A DNA stretch of 64,000 nucleotides from Rhyzopertha dominica (GCA_025024175.1 QCXZ01000137.1:25110001-25174000), one strand, 5' to 3'; counted from the stretch's first letter, positions 13,170 to 27,028 are shown. Program-made: numbers and translations. The notes: generated by a model not told the origin, from the letters alone.

Positions 13170-13722
13170 CATATATAGACTATTAAAGGAGAAGGAAAGT
13201 AAAACTGTCCTTAATCCCAGCAGAAAGCAACTATACCGGTTGGAGAAGACGTCAAAAATCAGATTAGGAGAAAGCTACATTCTGTTTATTTTAACAAAAA
13301 TATACTAACATTAAACAATATTGTATCTCCAATTAAAGACGATGCCGACATCCCACACCTTAGTCGAAGTTATGTATGAAGAGTATTTTACGAATAAAAT
13401 TGCGTTGAAAATCACAACTTATTGAAAACGGCGACATAGTTTGCCGGAGAAGGAGACACTTACGTTCAATAAAAACACTACTACCTATTATTTGGACAAC
13501 ACATGACACATACACATCAGTAAGATAGAAGAGGCAAGACAAAAATATCCAAGGCTCTGGGCAAGCTTTATAGAAGGATTGTCAACAGAATGTGTAGATG
13601 TGCAGAACATGTCATTGAACAAGAAAAAAATGTTGAAGCTGACCAACATTGTAGAGGAGACCATGGAACTACTGGTTACTTCTGTAAATGAAGACGGCAG
13701 TGAATACAAAACATTTAGTTAA
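13170..13722 (+). pseudogene. Unidentified coding-like remnant, probably transposon-derived
   Basis: The last open segment (13507-13722) reads ISKIEEARQKYPRLWASFIE to a stop and has codon-like composition, but begins at an upstream stop with no ATG. Upstream fragments such as IRRKLHSVYFNKNILTLNNI near 13260-13320 loosely recall the N-terminal part of a multicopy insect DDE-transposase family. Stops and frame changes separate the pieces. A real terminal exon of an unknown gene is the alternative. Confidence 0.3.
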
Positions 13723-16650
13723 TATTTATAACTATTGAGCATGCATCTGTACTACATACAGATACCGAAAAATAAAATATTTTCACGCCAAACGTAAACA
13801 AGTATTTCTTTATTACACATACAGACAATTTCGGTGTACAAAACCTTTTACAATAAATTTATAAGCTTTAAGAATAACGTTATATCATTATTTTCTTTTT
13901 TCACCTTTTAAAATGCTAACATTACGCTCAGCCATCTTTTTTTTGCTCAGATAATGTTTAAATTCAAATAATAAAATTAAAAATATTTCTAGGAAGCTCC
14001 AAACCTTAGACACCCTCCTATTGAGTAGTTTTAAGGATTAAGGTGGTCCATCCCTGGGGGCTACGTTGTACAATGTGGTAGTAATGTTTTTTGTAGCTTA
14101 TTGCTTCGCTGTTAACACTTAACTATACCTGGAACTACTGCTACTTTAATATGCAATAGATTTTGTTACAAATTGGAGTATCTGATGTTTAAGTATATTA
14201 AATGTCCCTTTGTAGTTTAGCAATAAGTTTAAAAACCTCGGTTGTAAGGAAACATAAAAACAGCTAGCCATCAACAAAGTGGTAGCCGGTATGCAAGCAA
14301 TAATTCTTCATTTTAATTGCACGTCTAGAATTAGATTAAACATTCTGTATGGATAAGTCAAGATGGTTGCTCCTATAAAAAAAGAACAAGCGCTGGCAAG
14401 CCGGATATTACAGTACATAAAAATGTGCACAAGAACATCGCGTGAGAACAACAGGCCTTCCAAAAGGGGACGAACAATAGCAATCTGCGTTTTCTTTACA
14501 GAACGGTTCGCTACAGTTGAAAGTTTTGTTCATTAACAAGCAAATAAGAACACAAAGGAACATGAATTTGAAACGAATGACGCTAGAGCCGACAACGAAT
14601 GATATATAAATTCGGTTAGTTTTAACTGCGCACTTTAATGAATACGATAAACTTGGTCTGGCAGAAATCCGTTCGATGTGAAGTATTTTTCATTAGCTTT
14701 CGGCCTTTTACTGAAAAAAGAATTAAGAGATTTTAAATAACATCTTTGTAAAGATAAAGGCGGTTGTGAAATAATGATTATTTTCAAATTTGTGTAGAGG
14801 TACAAAAATATTACGCGCATTCAGTTAAAGTGAATTATCTACTGAATCATAATGGAAGCGTCAAAGAGATGTCATTATTTCCAAAAGAATGGAATGAGAA
14901 TTAACTGAGTATTTCGGATTACAATGACACAATTGTGAAATTTCACCCTTTAACTGAACTAATAGTGATTAATTCTAGCGAGTACCAATTTACATTTTCT
15001 GTAATGAGACACATTGGCTGTAGTTTAGTTTTTATAAATACAAGAAAAACACATTAAACATTTACGAGCCAAAAATCAATAAATAAACATCTCGTTACAA
15101 AGAAATATATTCAATCATATTTTATTTGTAAATGTGGTAGAAAGGGAATCTATTCACGAATAACAAGTATTGCAAAATAGATCAATCTGTGCGACGTGTG
15201 TGATATTAAATGTTTATATAAAAGTTAATTTCTTGAGAAACGTATGAAGAAAATCAAATTCCTGTAGAAGCGGAACAATTATAGTTTTCATCAGATTTCA
15301 AAGAAGTGATCAGATTATAGATTTGTGGCAAAGTTTTTAGCAGACAAAAACGGTGAAAATAACCAAGAAAATACAGAAAATAATTTATAACATGTAAAGT
15401 GGAGGTAGGTAATAACTAATAAACAACAAACGCAATGATATCACATCAGCAAAATTTTGTACAAAACTGTTCAGCTTTGTTCCAAAACACTTACTTACAT
15501 TTTCTTGTATGTTACTACAACACGACAAAATCAAATAAGTCAGTAGGTATCTATAACTCACTCGGTAATTTTAACTTTTTATATTTAATATTATATTATT
15601 AGGCTACTATTATAGCCGAAGTAAAATTGTTTTCGAATTAATTCAAGTTAGTAACTAATGATTCGTGTTAAAGTAAGTTCCTTAGAGGCTTAAAAGCTAA
15701 GTAGCGCTAGCGTTTAGCTTTTATGTGGAAAAGGGTTACGAATAAGGTAATTTAGTAAAAAGTTATTGTGGGATTATTAAGCAAACATTCAATATTTTTT
15801 AACAGAAATAGAAATGCCAAAAGGTAAAGCAATTAGTATAAAGTTGTAACAAATAGCGGCGACTGTCATTTTGGAAATAATAATTATGGCTACCATTTCC
15901 AGGCATTTTTTCTTACAGTGTATCTAAAATAATTTCACGTTACAAAGAAATAAGACATGTAGAAAAAAATTTAAAAAAAACATCAACAAAACCTACCAAA
16001 ACTACATGTTGGATGAATAAAAGAATCAAAAGAGTTATAATCAAAGAGATCCATGAACCATGAATATAATAGGCTGACAATTAGTGCAACGAAGATTAAA
16101 GCAAAACTTAATAAATGGATATCCTATTAATTATCAAGTTAATATTTATTTTAATGTAGTTATTTCTATAACCCCTAATCATATAGTTGTTGTTTTCTGT
16201 TCCTAAAAGTTAAGCAAAATTCCCTTTTTCTAAAACTTAATTTACTTTTCCTTCGTATAATTTTGCTCTCTTTCAAAAAATAGTAGCTAAAAGGATGTAA
16301 ATGACAAGGAATGTTGTTTTATTTATCATGTATGATACAAAAATAATGACAAATCTGTTTCGTTATATATTTAAAACAGTTACAAAACAAAACCTACAAA
16401 AGAAGTTCTTTTTGATATAGTAGCTTCACTTTTGTCTCTTGAAGATCATCAGTCTTTTTCTTTACAAATCGAATATAGAGCAAACTGGAGAGACAGGTCG
16501 ACAATGCAGTATTACTACCCGTACCAAAAATTGCAGTTTGAAAAACTGCGTAGATCATGTAATTAAAATATCATCACCTCAGATATGTGTAGATAAATTT
16601 AACGATCATTAATGACAAAATGACTAAGTCAAGTTGAAGTACTGGTGTGA
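13723..16650. other. No gene seen
   Basis: AT-rich with frequent stops in every frame. No repeat or RNA gene recognised. Confidence 0.45.
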
Positions 16651-16659
16651 CAACTAAAG

Positions 16660-17110
16660 CCATAATAAAGGGGTTAACGCAACCACTGTGCCAGAAAAAT
16701 TAGAATTACGATAAATTCGTGGAAAAAATTAATTTCCTGCCTTCTTCACAAGCAAGTTTAATTTCTTAATCACCACTCGAAAGCAATTTGGCAACTTTTT
16801 ATTGCCATCAGGGCTGGGCAGGTAGATGAAGCTTCTATAACTTTACACCTTGAGCGTTTCCGCTGGCGAATTTATTTTCCCATGACGGTCGAAAGAAAAC
16901 ACAACAAAACTGTTATTAATAACAGCCTGTGCGGCATACCGGATTTCGAATTATTCCTTAATAGACGTATATACCAAACCTAGAAACTGGTTGCCCGACA
17001 CGCCAATATTGTGTCACACACAAGTAATTAGTTATGCGTTCTCACCGCTCGTTCAAGTCTTTCGCTGGATGCTTCGTCTCTGCCTCACATGCGCGGCTGG
17101 GCGGAAATAC
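16660..17110. promoter_or_regulatory. Candidate conserved noncoding block
   Basis: Balanced composition with TTTTTATTGCCATCAGGGCT near 16794 and further CG-containing words to 17100. GCCAT words recall Pho/YY1 sites, but one match means little. No coding frame. Confidence 0.2.
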
Positions 17111-17433
17111 AGCCTGACGTTACAGTTAACAGTGCGCGTCATCTCTTCATGGATACCTGCCTAATTGTCGGTGTTTATTTGCCAAGAAATGCTGTTCCTA
17201 ATAATGCTCGTTTGTTACGCTGTGTTAGTCCAGTATATAGGTAATAAATGTGTTCATAAATGTTTACTCCTTCAAAACCACGAGGACTGTTCAAATTTAA
17301 ATCATAGTTTGCATTTACCGCCTAAAAAGGACACATGGCGAGAAGTTGTTGCCATCATATATTGCCCCACAATGTCACCTAGTATCACTCCAAAGTAGGT
17401 TTTGAAAAAATAACCTGTCTATCAGCGATAACC

Positions 17434-18298
17434 ATGAACGAGAAAGCAGTTCATCTTAGCTTGGAATGACGAATTATTATCAAGTTTCTAACGAACGAAG
17501 CGGTAAAACCCTCCGGAACTTGCCTTGAGCCTAAAGCGCAATTTGAGGAAGAAACATTGTGTAAGACAAGCATCGAAAATCAACCACATCCTTGACGGGC
17601 GAAGACTGACGAGAATGCTGACCGAATTGGTACTTATTCGTGATAATCATGGCATCACTATAAGAGATATTGCTTTAATATTAGATAGATGTATTGGCAG
17701 TGAGGAGTGTATCATCGGAAAGAGTGTGCACGTTGGATTCAAAGATTACTAACAGACAATTACAAAAACACACGATTGCAGATTGTTCACTCTTTGTTGG
17801 CTCATTATGAACAAGAAGGTGATGAATTTCTAATCTCCACTGCACTACATATGAAACATGCTTGCTCTACTTAACTCCAGAAACAAAACGAGCTTTTCAG
17901 TGCAATGGTGTCATACCTCATCGCCAAAACCTAATAAAGAAAAGACGACGTTTTCTGTTGGCAAGAATATGGCAACTTTTTTTGGGATAAGCAAAGTATT
18001 CTATACCTAAATTTTCCCCTTTTAAGACAGCTATTAGGAATAAGCGGAAATAATCTCAGAAATTCGCTTTCTTTCTCCAAGACAACCATCGGTTTTATAC
18101 ACCGACTCACCCATACAGACAACGCAAAAGTTAAAATGGATTGTCCTTACTCATTCTCCCTATAGACCCAATTTTGCTCCCTTTGATTGTTTGGGCTTTT
18201 AAAAGAGTTCTTGAGGAGGGAAAAGTTTACGTGTGACGAACAGGTGATGGAAAATGTTCGAGAATGGATGTGCATGCAGCCAAAAGAATTTTTTTAAA
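17434..18298 (+). pseudogene. Mariner-family transposase relic
   Basis: Frame-shifted fragments in order match mariner transposase. A helix-turn-helix region around 17560-17700 contains DENADRI-like sequence. EGDEFLIS is the decayed counterpart of the first catalytic-Asp strand (about 17815). TPETKRAFQCN lies at about 17875-17907. The C-terminal FTCDEQVMENVREWMCMQPK ends at KEFF and a stop near 18296. Several stops and at least three frame changes mean no active enzyme. Terminal inverted repeats were not identified. Confidence 0.75.
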
Positions 18299-21200
18299 TG
18301 TACTAGAAAACTACTGCACCGATGGCGGCTGTGCATTACGCATGGTTCTTTAAATAAAGGAATAACTGATAATGTATCTACTAGCAAATAAATCATTTAG
18401 TTGTGAAAATAATGTTATTTCAGTTATACCTAATGAAAATTGGATATAAGGTAATCGTGTGAAAATCGCAAATGCGCTGGGTTATGCAGTGAAAGAATAA
18501 TCTAAAATAATACGAGGATAATAATAATCCATAATTGCAATAAATAACCAAAAACCTTACTGTATTTATTCGTAAGAAATATTCACTTTGTATAGAAAAT
18601 ACAGAATATTATTCCAGGTAGGAACGTAGAGGTACATTAGCATGTTATACAATGTTGCACCGCAACACATACTAAAAAATATCGCTATTTCCATTTCGAT
18701 AAGATTTTAACGGAAGTCGGTGTTAGGTATTATCCGGTACAACCAGTCGCCAATATAACCGTTTTGTGGCATCCGTTGGCGTTCTACAGTGACCTTCTTT
18801 ACCTAGTTTATTCCAAATATTAGTATAAACGTTAAATGAATTTATGCAAATTCAAATCTTTTATAGCACAATATATCAATACAATTAATAAATCTTACTG
18901 AACTAATTGTACTGAAGTAGGAACACGTTACATTCCATTTATATTTTCTACTTTTTATATTTTATGGAAAGCAACACATATCATTTAGTACACCAACGCG
19001 AATTGGAAGTAAATGCACCGTTCCTATTATTCATAAGAAACAGAGGCTCGACATATTTGCTCTTATAATTTCTAACACTTAAGCACAGCGGTACATTCCC
19101 CATAGAAAAAAAGTGAATTCGTTCTTCTTGGAAATAATTGGCACTTCCTCGGCATTCTTTGATTTGCGAATCGTGTAGTGATAGAGCAACTGCAGAAAAA
19201 ATAACAGTTGGCTAGCATCAATAACATGGTTATCTTATGGAATGTTGAAACACCTAGAAATACATTTTATATAAATACTTAAATCTGCTTATACATGCAT
19301 GCCACTGAGTACATGACGGTTGAACTCTCTGTTTATACAATCACACTTTAAAATTGATAAATAAGTTTGTTTAGCCTACACACATACTATTATCTCTCGT
19401 TTTATACCAATTTCGTCTTGTACAAATGCTTATATAACTATCGAAACCTATGTTTCAGGTCTTACTATACCATAAAAGTAGAAAGAAGAATGACAAATAA
19501 AACTTTCAATCCAATAATAAATAAAGATTCTGTTAATACTGCATTATTAATCAGTTAATCAATAATGCAGTTTATTTAAACATAACAGTGCCACAGCACA
19601 CATGTCAAAGTATCGTTCTTATCATACCAGAAACCTCCTTTCCTGAGCGTTTAATATGCAAATATTGCATATCAGTATTTATCCAGATAAGGATTATAAA
19701 AATTCATTTGACTTTATGAGTCAAGAGTTTAATACAGTGCCTAAAGATAATGCATACTACCTAGACAGAATACATCGTGCTTTACGATCTTCTATGAAGC
19801 TCCGTGCTCCCATAATTAATTGATACTTCATCGTATCTACATAAGAACCAGAAGAATAAGTTTTAGGTGCAGCGATTTAGAAAATTATTGCAGCGTCTGA
19901 TGCTGATGGCAATGAGTTAATATGAATGGTATAGCATACATAATATGTGTATGACTACTTAATCCTTTAAACTAACTTGCAGCACATATATATTTTACAA
20001 ATAGAATGCTACTCAAATGACGTTTATAAGCACATCGAACATAAAAAGCAAATTGGCTACTAATAAGTATATAAATAATTGGTCCGCTGTACCATAGATG
20101 AGTGAATATTAAGAAGAAGAAAGAATATACAAATACATGTTCCTTCTTTGCTGTCGTTTCAGTAAACACATTCTGTTACTGTCCAGGTGCTTTAGTAAAA
20201 CCTTTATCACTATTAAGACAATATACATACATCTGCAAAAAAAACATGGTTGAAGACATTTCAAGAAAGATTCGCATCTTAGCGATTCATTCCGAAAAAA
20301 AACCAGCAATCATATTAAATGTAGGGTTAAAAAAGGCTTCAATAAATCTGTTCACTACATTTTAATTTAAAAGTTTTATGTCTTTTAACTTTTCAAACCA
20401 GTTTCAAGTTCATTTCAGTCCTATTTCTATTTCTGTCAATTTATCCCTTGATTATCCTTAATTATTTCCAAAATCAGTGCTATTTCATTATAAATTATTG
20501 CATGTTTATTTGGACACAACTATTTAAACCTATTTATCTAGGTATAATAGTTAAAGACATGTTTCCAACAAAGGCTAAGAATGACTAGTCTGCAAGAACG
20601 AAACTGTTGATAGGTATATGTGCAATCTGACTTGATTAGATTTATGTAATTAATAAATTTCGTTTAAAGCACATTAATCATATTATTTTGTTGCAGATTT
20701 CGTAAAAAGCGACCGAAACAAAATTAAGGTAATAAGACGGTTTAACGCAAATTGGTAATTTCTTCAGAGAGTTATCATTACAAAAGCAAATATAGTAGTC
20801 AGCTGCGAAAAACTATCACATTAAAATCACAAACGGTAAGCACAAATTTTGCATACCCACTGTCTACGTTTTCACTGTCTCGTATGCATTTAGTTATTAT
20901 AACAGCCGTGTTTTCAACAAATAGCTATGTGCTCAGTTTTCACGACCCCTATAAACACACGACTGGTTTCTCGACCGCAGCAAAAAGGGTCTTCTGGAAG
21001 GGAATGGAGGTAGTCAACTATGACACCCTTCTTAAAACCGTCTGAGTAGGTATAGGATAGAGCAACCACCGGTTGCGCTGTAAAAGGAAGGCTATTTTTA
21101 TTTCAACGTCCAATATATTCCATTTAATAATGCACTCGTACTGGTATGGTATATATCACACAAACATTCAACAGATGTAGGCCCTCGCAGACAGCCACAT

Positions 21201-21495
21201 GATATGCGTCTTTATATCTCAACTCAGGTTCATTGGTATATATAACTTTCAAAAAGAAACAATATTTAGCACCAACCTGTTGCTGTGCGGACCAAGGAGA
21301 GAAGTAGGACTGTGGACGATACTAAAATAATCCAAAAATAATCCTTTCTCGTGTTAGTAATCCACATTTTAGTTTAACTTCCCTCATGGGGCACACAGAA
21401 CACTCAGTACACCAATCACATGCAGATTACTGGAGCACACACTAAGTTAAACACATTTTCGTACTGGAAAACGCACTTTTGTAATGTTTTTATAC
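18299..21495. other. No gene seen
   Basis: AT-rich. Open frames at 20102-20365, 20752-21045 and elsewhere have no recognisable domain, coding bias or splice context. Confidence 0.4.
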
Positions 21496-21499
21496 AAAA

Positions 21500-21860
21500 A
21501 ATCACATTTGAACGTATAGGTAACGCGCGCACACGCTCTTGCACCGACGGCCACTCGTTCGGTTCTGAGAGGGGCTTTGTGCTAAGAACGCGCAAACATG
21601 GCAGCCAACTGGTTCTTGTAGCACTACGCCGTGTCTGCCACTTGTTAACTCTCGAATTTAGTCAGTAATTGTCACTTAAAACTAGGATTATGGTCAAAGT
21701 AGCTTGGACGGTAAGGAATACTGGGCGCTTTAAGTAATCGGTGAAGAAATATCGCTTCGACGTTGCTTTATTTCGCGTGAGAAAATATGGGGTACTACTT
21801 TTCGATCCGGTAAACCCTCTACGCGGATGGCGCTCGGTGGCCAATAGCGCTGTATGTTGA
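21500..21860. promoter_or_regulatory. GC-richer block, possible promoter or regulatory element
   Basis: CG-rich words (ACGCGCGCAC, ACGCGGATGGCGCTCGGTGG) stand out from flanks. There is no TATA box in a clear position and no long coding frame. Unknown function. Confidence 0.2.
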
Positions 21861-23061
21861 CCACCTTTCTGCAGGCAACAGGCTGCAGAGGCTCTTATTT
21901 ACCATTATTATAAAGATCAATCTAGCATGATTTTCTCGATCCTAAATAAACTGTATCATAAAGTCTTGAGCTGCACATGGGATATTAATAACCTTCTCAT
22001 GTTTGTTACATAACACCATAATACTAAAATTAATAGCATTCTGGTACATTTATTACATAAAAAGTTTAGTACAGTAGCATTCAATATAGAGAAAATCGAA
22101 AACGAATTTATTCGATGTTGTCTTATGTTGCACGTGTAAGTAATATCAACGTGCGATTAGCAAGCAAACTTCCCGCACTGCTATTTCAAAATATATAATT
22201 TAAAAGATTAATGAGGATCACCGTTTCACGTTTATTTAATGAAATGCATAGACATGTATTTTAATACAAATGCAAGTCTCCATACGGTGAGAGGGCTTAA
22301 CATCCTCACCTTATCTATTCATAAAGATTTTAAAATTATTTCTATCAAAAATGTAACACTAAAAATATGTAATAACGATCACTCTATAAATATAGAAAAA
22401 AGGAATAGTTTATTTTTGCGTTATTCTCAAAAAAGTATAAGTATAGCAAAATAAGCTTAAGTTGATCAATTGACAATGTTGCCAGTTATTCAAATAATTT
22501 GTTGTATATCATATGACAGGCACAAGCAAATATTTGTAATTATAAAAATACCTACCTACTAAGTTATATTATAGAATATACCTATAAACATGTTAGCACC
22601 ATATTTTTGCACTATTTCCTATATTTAATGTTTTTTAAAAGTTATTATGATTCTTATGATCAACGTGGCATTATTTTAATCACATTTTTCATATGTCACT
22701 TTTGTTTTGCCCTGAATTCTTTTTTCTGAGCGATTCTAAGATATTCATAAGGTACAGGCGCTGTCCTCCATTATTCAGACACCGGGTATATAATGTGGAA
22801 AGTGGATGTTATGCACCGTTGATATTTTCTTTGCTGCCGGATAAGGGTAATATTTTTTAACACTTCAAATAAACTGGCAGCGACAATAAATTCGTACAAA
22901 TAATTTCACTAAAATGTAATACAAATGTACAAATGTAAAATACTTAAAATTTTATAGGTGCAGAAGTCAATAAAACAGAAATATAGTACATCATAAAACA
23001 TTAATAAAATATTAATAAAAAATACCTACAGTTTGGTAACTTATATTGTTGATGTAAAATT
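21861..23061. other. No gene seen
   Basis: AT-rich sequence; the frame at 22239-22454 has no recognisable features. Confidence 0.4.
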
Positions 23062-23530
23062 TCTCCTGCACCGTTATATGGCGCCAAAATGAAACCTATA
23101 TACAGTATTATTTGCCAGTTATCTGTTAATTATGTGAAAAATCACTTTGGCTCGAATACCATTATTATTTTTGTTGGTTATGAAACTATTAGCAATAGTG
23201 TGAAGAATATAAAGCGTCTTCGCCGGCCCTCAAAAGCTTCATTTGTTGATATTTATTTTGATGAGGAAATTATAAGCCCAGTAAAGCTGCTTTCAATAAT
23301 AAAAATAAAACCAGATTGATTTAGATGTTGACAGAAAAATTTGAGACAGATAATTATATTGTTAGATACACTGAGAAAAATGAAGTGATAATTTAAAACT
23401 TTTGAAAATGTTGACCACAGACTGGCAGAATTTCTTTCTCCCATTCCGAAATCATGAAAAACGTTGTTGGTGAGGGTGCGGAATGCAATAACACAACGAA
23501 TTTTATGGTAACATTTCGAAACTACCTATA
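23062..23530 (+). pseudogene. Relic of a multicopy insect protein family, possibly PIN/FEN-nuclease-like
   Basis: The open part contains NYVKNHFGSNTIIIFVGYE, then NIKRLRRPSKASF and IYFDEEI. Further pieces in another frame read DNYIVRYTEKN (about 23340-23375) and VVGEGAE (about 23463-23483). This order fits a family I have seen as many uncharacterised copies in insects, with the pattern FDGY, TK..EH.RR, NK..L...L and VVGED. FDGY followed by K and R resembles FEN/XPG-type PIN nucleases, an inference. The acidic residue of FDGY is lost here (FVGY), and stops follow. Confidence 0.45.
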
Positions 23531-25175
23531 TTTGTTTCTACTTCAGGACTTAAATTCGTAATTATTAAAATTGGATGTGGGCACACTATGGTGCGACGCC
23601 ATCACACTGACCATAAATTGGATAACAAATGATTAATTGCTCTTTGATCGTAATACTTCTTTTATGCTTAGTGTTAAACGTCATGTACAACTTTTCTTTA
23701 AAAGATTCTAAGCAAACTTTTTGCAACTAGATAAGTGAAAATTTACATTTAGTTGTAAAAAAAATCTAGAACCTGTATCAGGTAAGTAAGTAAAACAATA
23801 TATTTATAGAAAGCTTGCGCACTATTTTGGAACGTGTGAAGCATGCTGGAAAAATATTGCCTTCTAATTTCGGGACATTTGCGTATTCATTTTATAAAAT
23901 GTGCCTGTTAGAAATAGTGTATATAAGCTAGATATAAAATGGATTTTATACCCGAATGCGGTGCCTTCCATCGTGCATTGTTAAGAGTAAATACTTCCTA
24001 TGTTTAAAAAATATAGTAATTATATTTCAAGCATATTTTCGATGATACAAAATATGTAAAATTAATTACTGGATAAGGAAATAAAAATATGATAATCTAG
24101 AAATGATAGTTAGTTGTTTTTTTATCATGTTTGTCTAGACAAACATTTCTAGTTAGTTCAGTTATGTTTGATAGATCACTATTATACTATTATAGCAGTG
24201 TCCATCATTGATGCTAAAAGTTATTTACCAGGGAGGAGAAAACAAACATGTTGATCGATTAACATTTTTTGTGTCGTCGTTTAGTGTACAAAAGCATTAT
24301 AATATAACATTTTTTTCTGTAGCTAGACAGAAAGTATATTTTGGTTACAACAAAGTTCTTTTCACAATTATACCTGATAGCATGTTTTCTTATTTAAAGA
24401 AAGGAAAAACACCGTATTTATATGCAATAACATACAAAATAGCACCGCTAGCGCATTTTTTGTGAAAAAAATAACGGTATAACAGTCTTTTCCAACTACA
24501 GCTTGATAAAAGCAATAGGGTTGCACTTTAATGTATTTATAGACCTGATGGTGTCATGAATATACTCAGTGGATTATATCTTCCGGTTTTCTTTATGGAT
24601 AAAGTCAGAGTGATTTAGGGATTTGGAAATGACCGGGAAATATCGCAGTGCATAAAAATTGTATTGCTGCTTGCGAAAACTAAAAAGTGTGTGCAATCTA
24701 ATATACGCTTTCGATTATTAATCAGTTAATAAGTATATATAATTCAGAGAAGTATCTGATTCGGCTACTAGGGCTACTTATTTACTAATTTATAAATAAA
24801 TAATATTCACCAACTAGTGTAGACCAAAATTTTTGGTGCCGACCCAGTAGATATTGGCACGAGCCGCCACTGCTTAAATTATGCAATAATATCAAATACT
24901 CTCAAATTCAATGCTAGATTTAGAAAAAGGCGATTACGTATATAAAAAACACTCTCTATCTTTTTCATATAGAATTTCCATAACATTTTTCTGGTCTAGT
25001 GTATTTTTAAGTAGAAATTTAGATGGCAACGCCATCTGTCAGCATTACACTGACATGATGACAAAGCCAGCTAGCTGCCTTAACGGGTACTACCTCCTAA
25101 AGGAAGTGACCTGTAGCCTGACAAGTGGTCATGCACCTGCATATATCAATTATTATCATCAACATATATCAATAC
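23531..25175. other. No gene seen
   Basis: AT-rich. A small hairpin GATGGC/GCCATC lies at 25021-25036, within sequence that resembles dispersed insect repeat material. Open frames at 24208 and 24911 have no recognisable domain. Confidence 0.4.
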
Positions 25176-25282
25176 ATCATTATAGCTCATGAGTACAGTT
25201 TAGGTCTAGTGCAGACAGCATGGCATAGAACTGGTTTTGCTGTCTGCACTAGACCTAAACTGCACTGATGAGCTATAATGAT
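25176..25282. repeat. Hairpin with 45-bp arms
   Basis: Left arm 25176-25220 and right arm 25238-25282 are inverted copies with two mismatches in 45, and the inner 25 bp are perfect. The loop is 17 nt. Either strand of a transcript would form one long stem. Related sequence at 34302-34368 in ODAD3 intron 2 suggests a mobile hairpin family (MITE). Confidence 0.9.
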
Positions 25283-25677
25283 AGCGTTGTTTGCGGTGCA
25301 GACGGCACAGCATAGACCTGCATTTTTGGTGTATTTTTGTCGTAAAGTCAATGAAACTTGAGATATCTTGAAAAATTAGTTTCAGAACACGATTTTATCT
25401 CTTTACAGTGTTGCCATTTTCCCCATACACTTCCAGTATGCGGGCCTTTGAGACTTTATACAAGATACCAGAACCTACCTGGAAAACTATCATTTGCTTT
25501 TGTGTAAATTGGTCTGTAGAAAAGTCTTAAATGTAGTGGATTGTTCCATATTAGGTAATGTTCATTTGAATAATGTCTACATTCAAACACATTCTTGACT
25601 GTTTTTGAATATTATTTCACATCTTTTTAACGATCAGCCTGCGCCTTTTACATTTATTTTGCAATGTGTTGTATCGT

Positions 25678-27028
25678 GGGCGTACCCAGCTTTTGGTCTA
25701 GGGAGGGGCAAAGCAGGAACGTCCTGTAGAATATAATTCAACATAAATAGAAATAATAAATGTTTGTAAGATGTAGGTGCTTAAGTAATTAATGAAGTAT
25801 TTATTCCATGAATAATCTTTGTAGATTTTCTGCAAGGTGACTAAAACATCTGTGAAATAAGGACTCAAATTATTTATATGTTTTCTACGTACACTGATCA
25901 TACAAAGCCCCTTTTTATTACTAATTCCCTTATTGATGAACTCAGTTAGGTGAGGCGCATTCAGTTGCATCGCTCTCGCGTTTAACAAAGAATGAGTTGA
26001 TATATTTTATTTAGGAGAATAAAGATCCATGATCCACATAATGTATAATGATATCATACGAAGTACTAAAGGAACATAAATTTCACCTTAAAGTTCTACT
26101 AATAGGAGCACTATTTCTGATTCAGAATTGACACATATCAAAGACTAATGCATTAACCGATGCGTTTCTAGTACAGCTTTAGAAATTTAAGCTGAGAGTT
26201 CTTATGTTTAGATGCTAAAGATACAATTGTAGTAATTTTTACTCCCCAGGGAAAGAGACTCGATGGATAACTAAAATTATTAAAACTCAGAATGACAAAT
26301 GCCTCAGCATTATGCGTCAAGCCAACCTTCGTAGATTGCCAGTGCATTGCTCTCAAACCAAATTAAGCTTCATTTAAATAAACTGAAATATATTTAATTG
26401 CATTTTTAACAATACACCGGGTTTTAATTCGTGCTGATAATTCTTTTACTGGATTCCTAAAGCTTATATTAAATAAATTGACTTTCATAAACGTGAGTTC
26501 GGCTAGATTTTTAGTTTTTTGTATTAATCATTAAAATGTAATGTAAATTTAGAAATTTGGTACAAAAGTTAGAGTTATCACCCAATATATGACAGATTCT
26601 GATGTGATTCCATAAAACAGTAGTTAGTTCAACAATCTTTATAGGAAAAGGTAGAAGAGCTGAACTAAGCAGAAATCGTGTTATGACTCATCCTGGTCAG
26701 GATAGTCTTTTAAACCTATATCCGCCCTGAGACAACGATTCGTAACAACAAGAATGTTGCAGCTACAGCTTCAAAACGCACATGGCATCGATTAAGCTAA
26801 GAAACCATTTGACAACGACTTATTAGAGAAGGTCATTTGCAAGGGTCAAATATGAGTTCTGGATGAAAATTGTGAAATACACTTGGGTACAATTTTGTAA
26901 ATAAGACAATTTTAAATGTACACACATAATTAACCAGCTAAATGTATAGGAAATTGGAAGGACCTAGAGTTGGCAACCCAGGTGCAGGGGGGGCAGCTGC
27001 CCCCCCTTGCCCCCCTTTCGGTACGCCC
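25678..27028. mobile_element. Candidate non-autonomous DNA transposon with short TIRs
   Basis: GGGCGTACC at 25678-25686 and its inverse GGTACGCCC at 27020-27028 bound a 1.35-kb segment. Both ends carry G-rich or C-rich tracts just inside, including the perfect palindrome GGGGGGGCAGCTGCCCCCCC. Flanks TTGTATCG and TTGTGTTCG resemble an eroded target duplication. The internal frame at 25698-25988 (minus) is unidentified. Confidence 0.45.

Noticed and set aside
25698..25988. Minus-strand frame in the TIR element, considered as a transposase piece
   Set aside because: No DDE, BED or helix-turn-helix pattern could be recognised.
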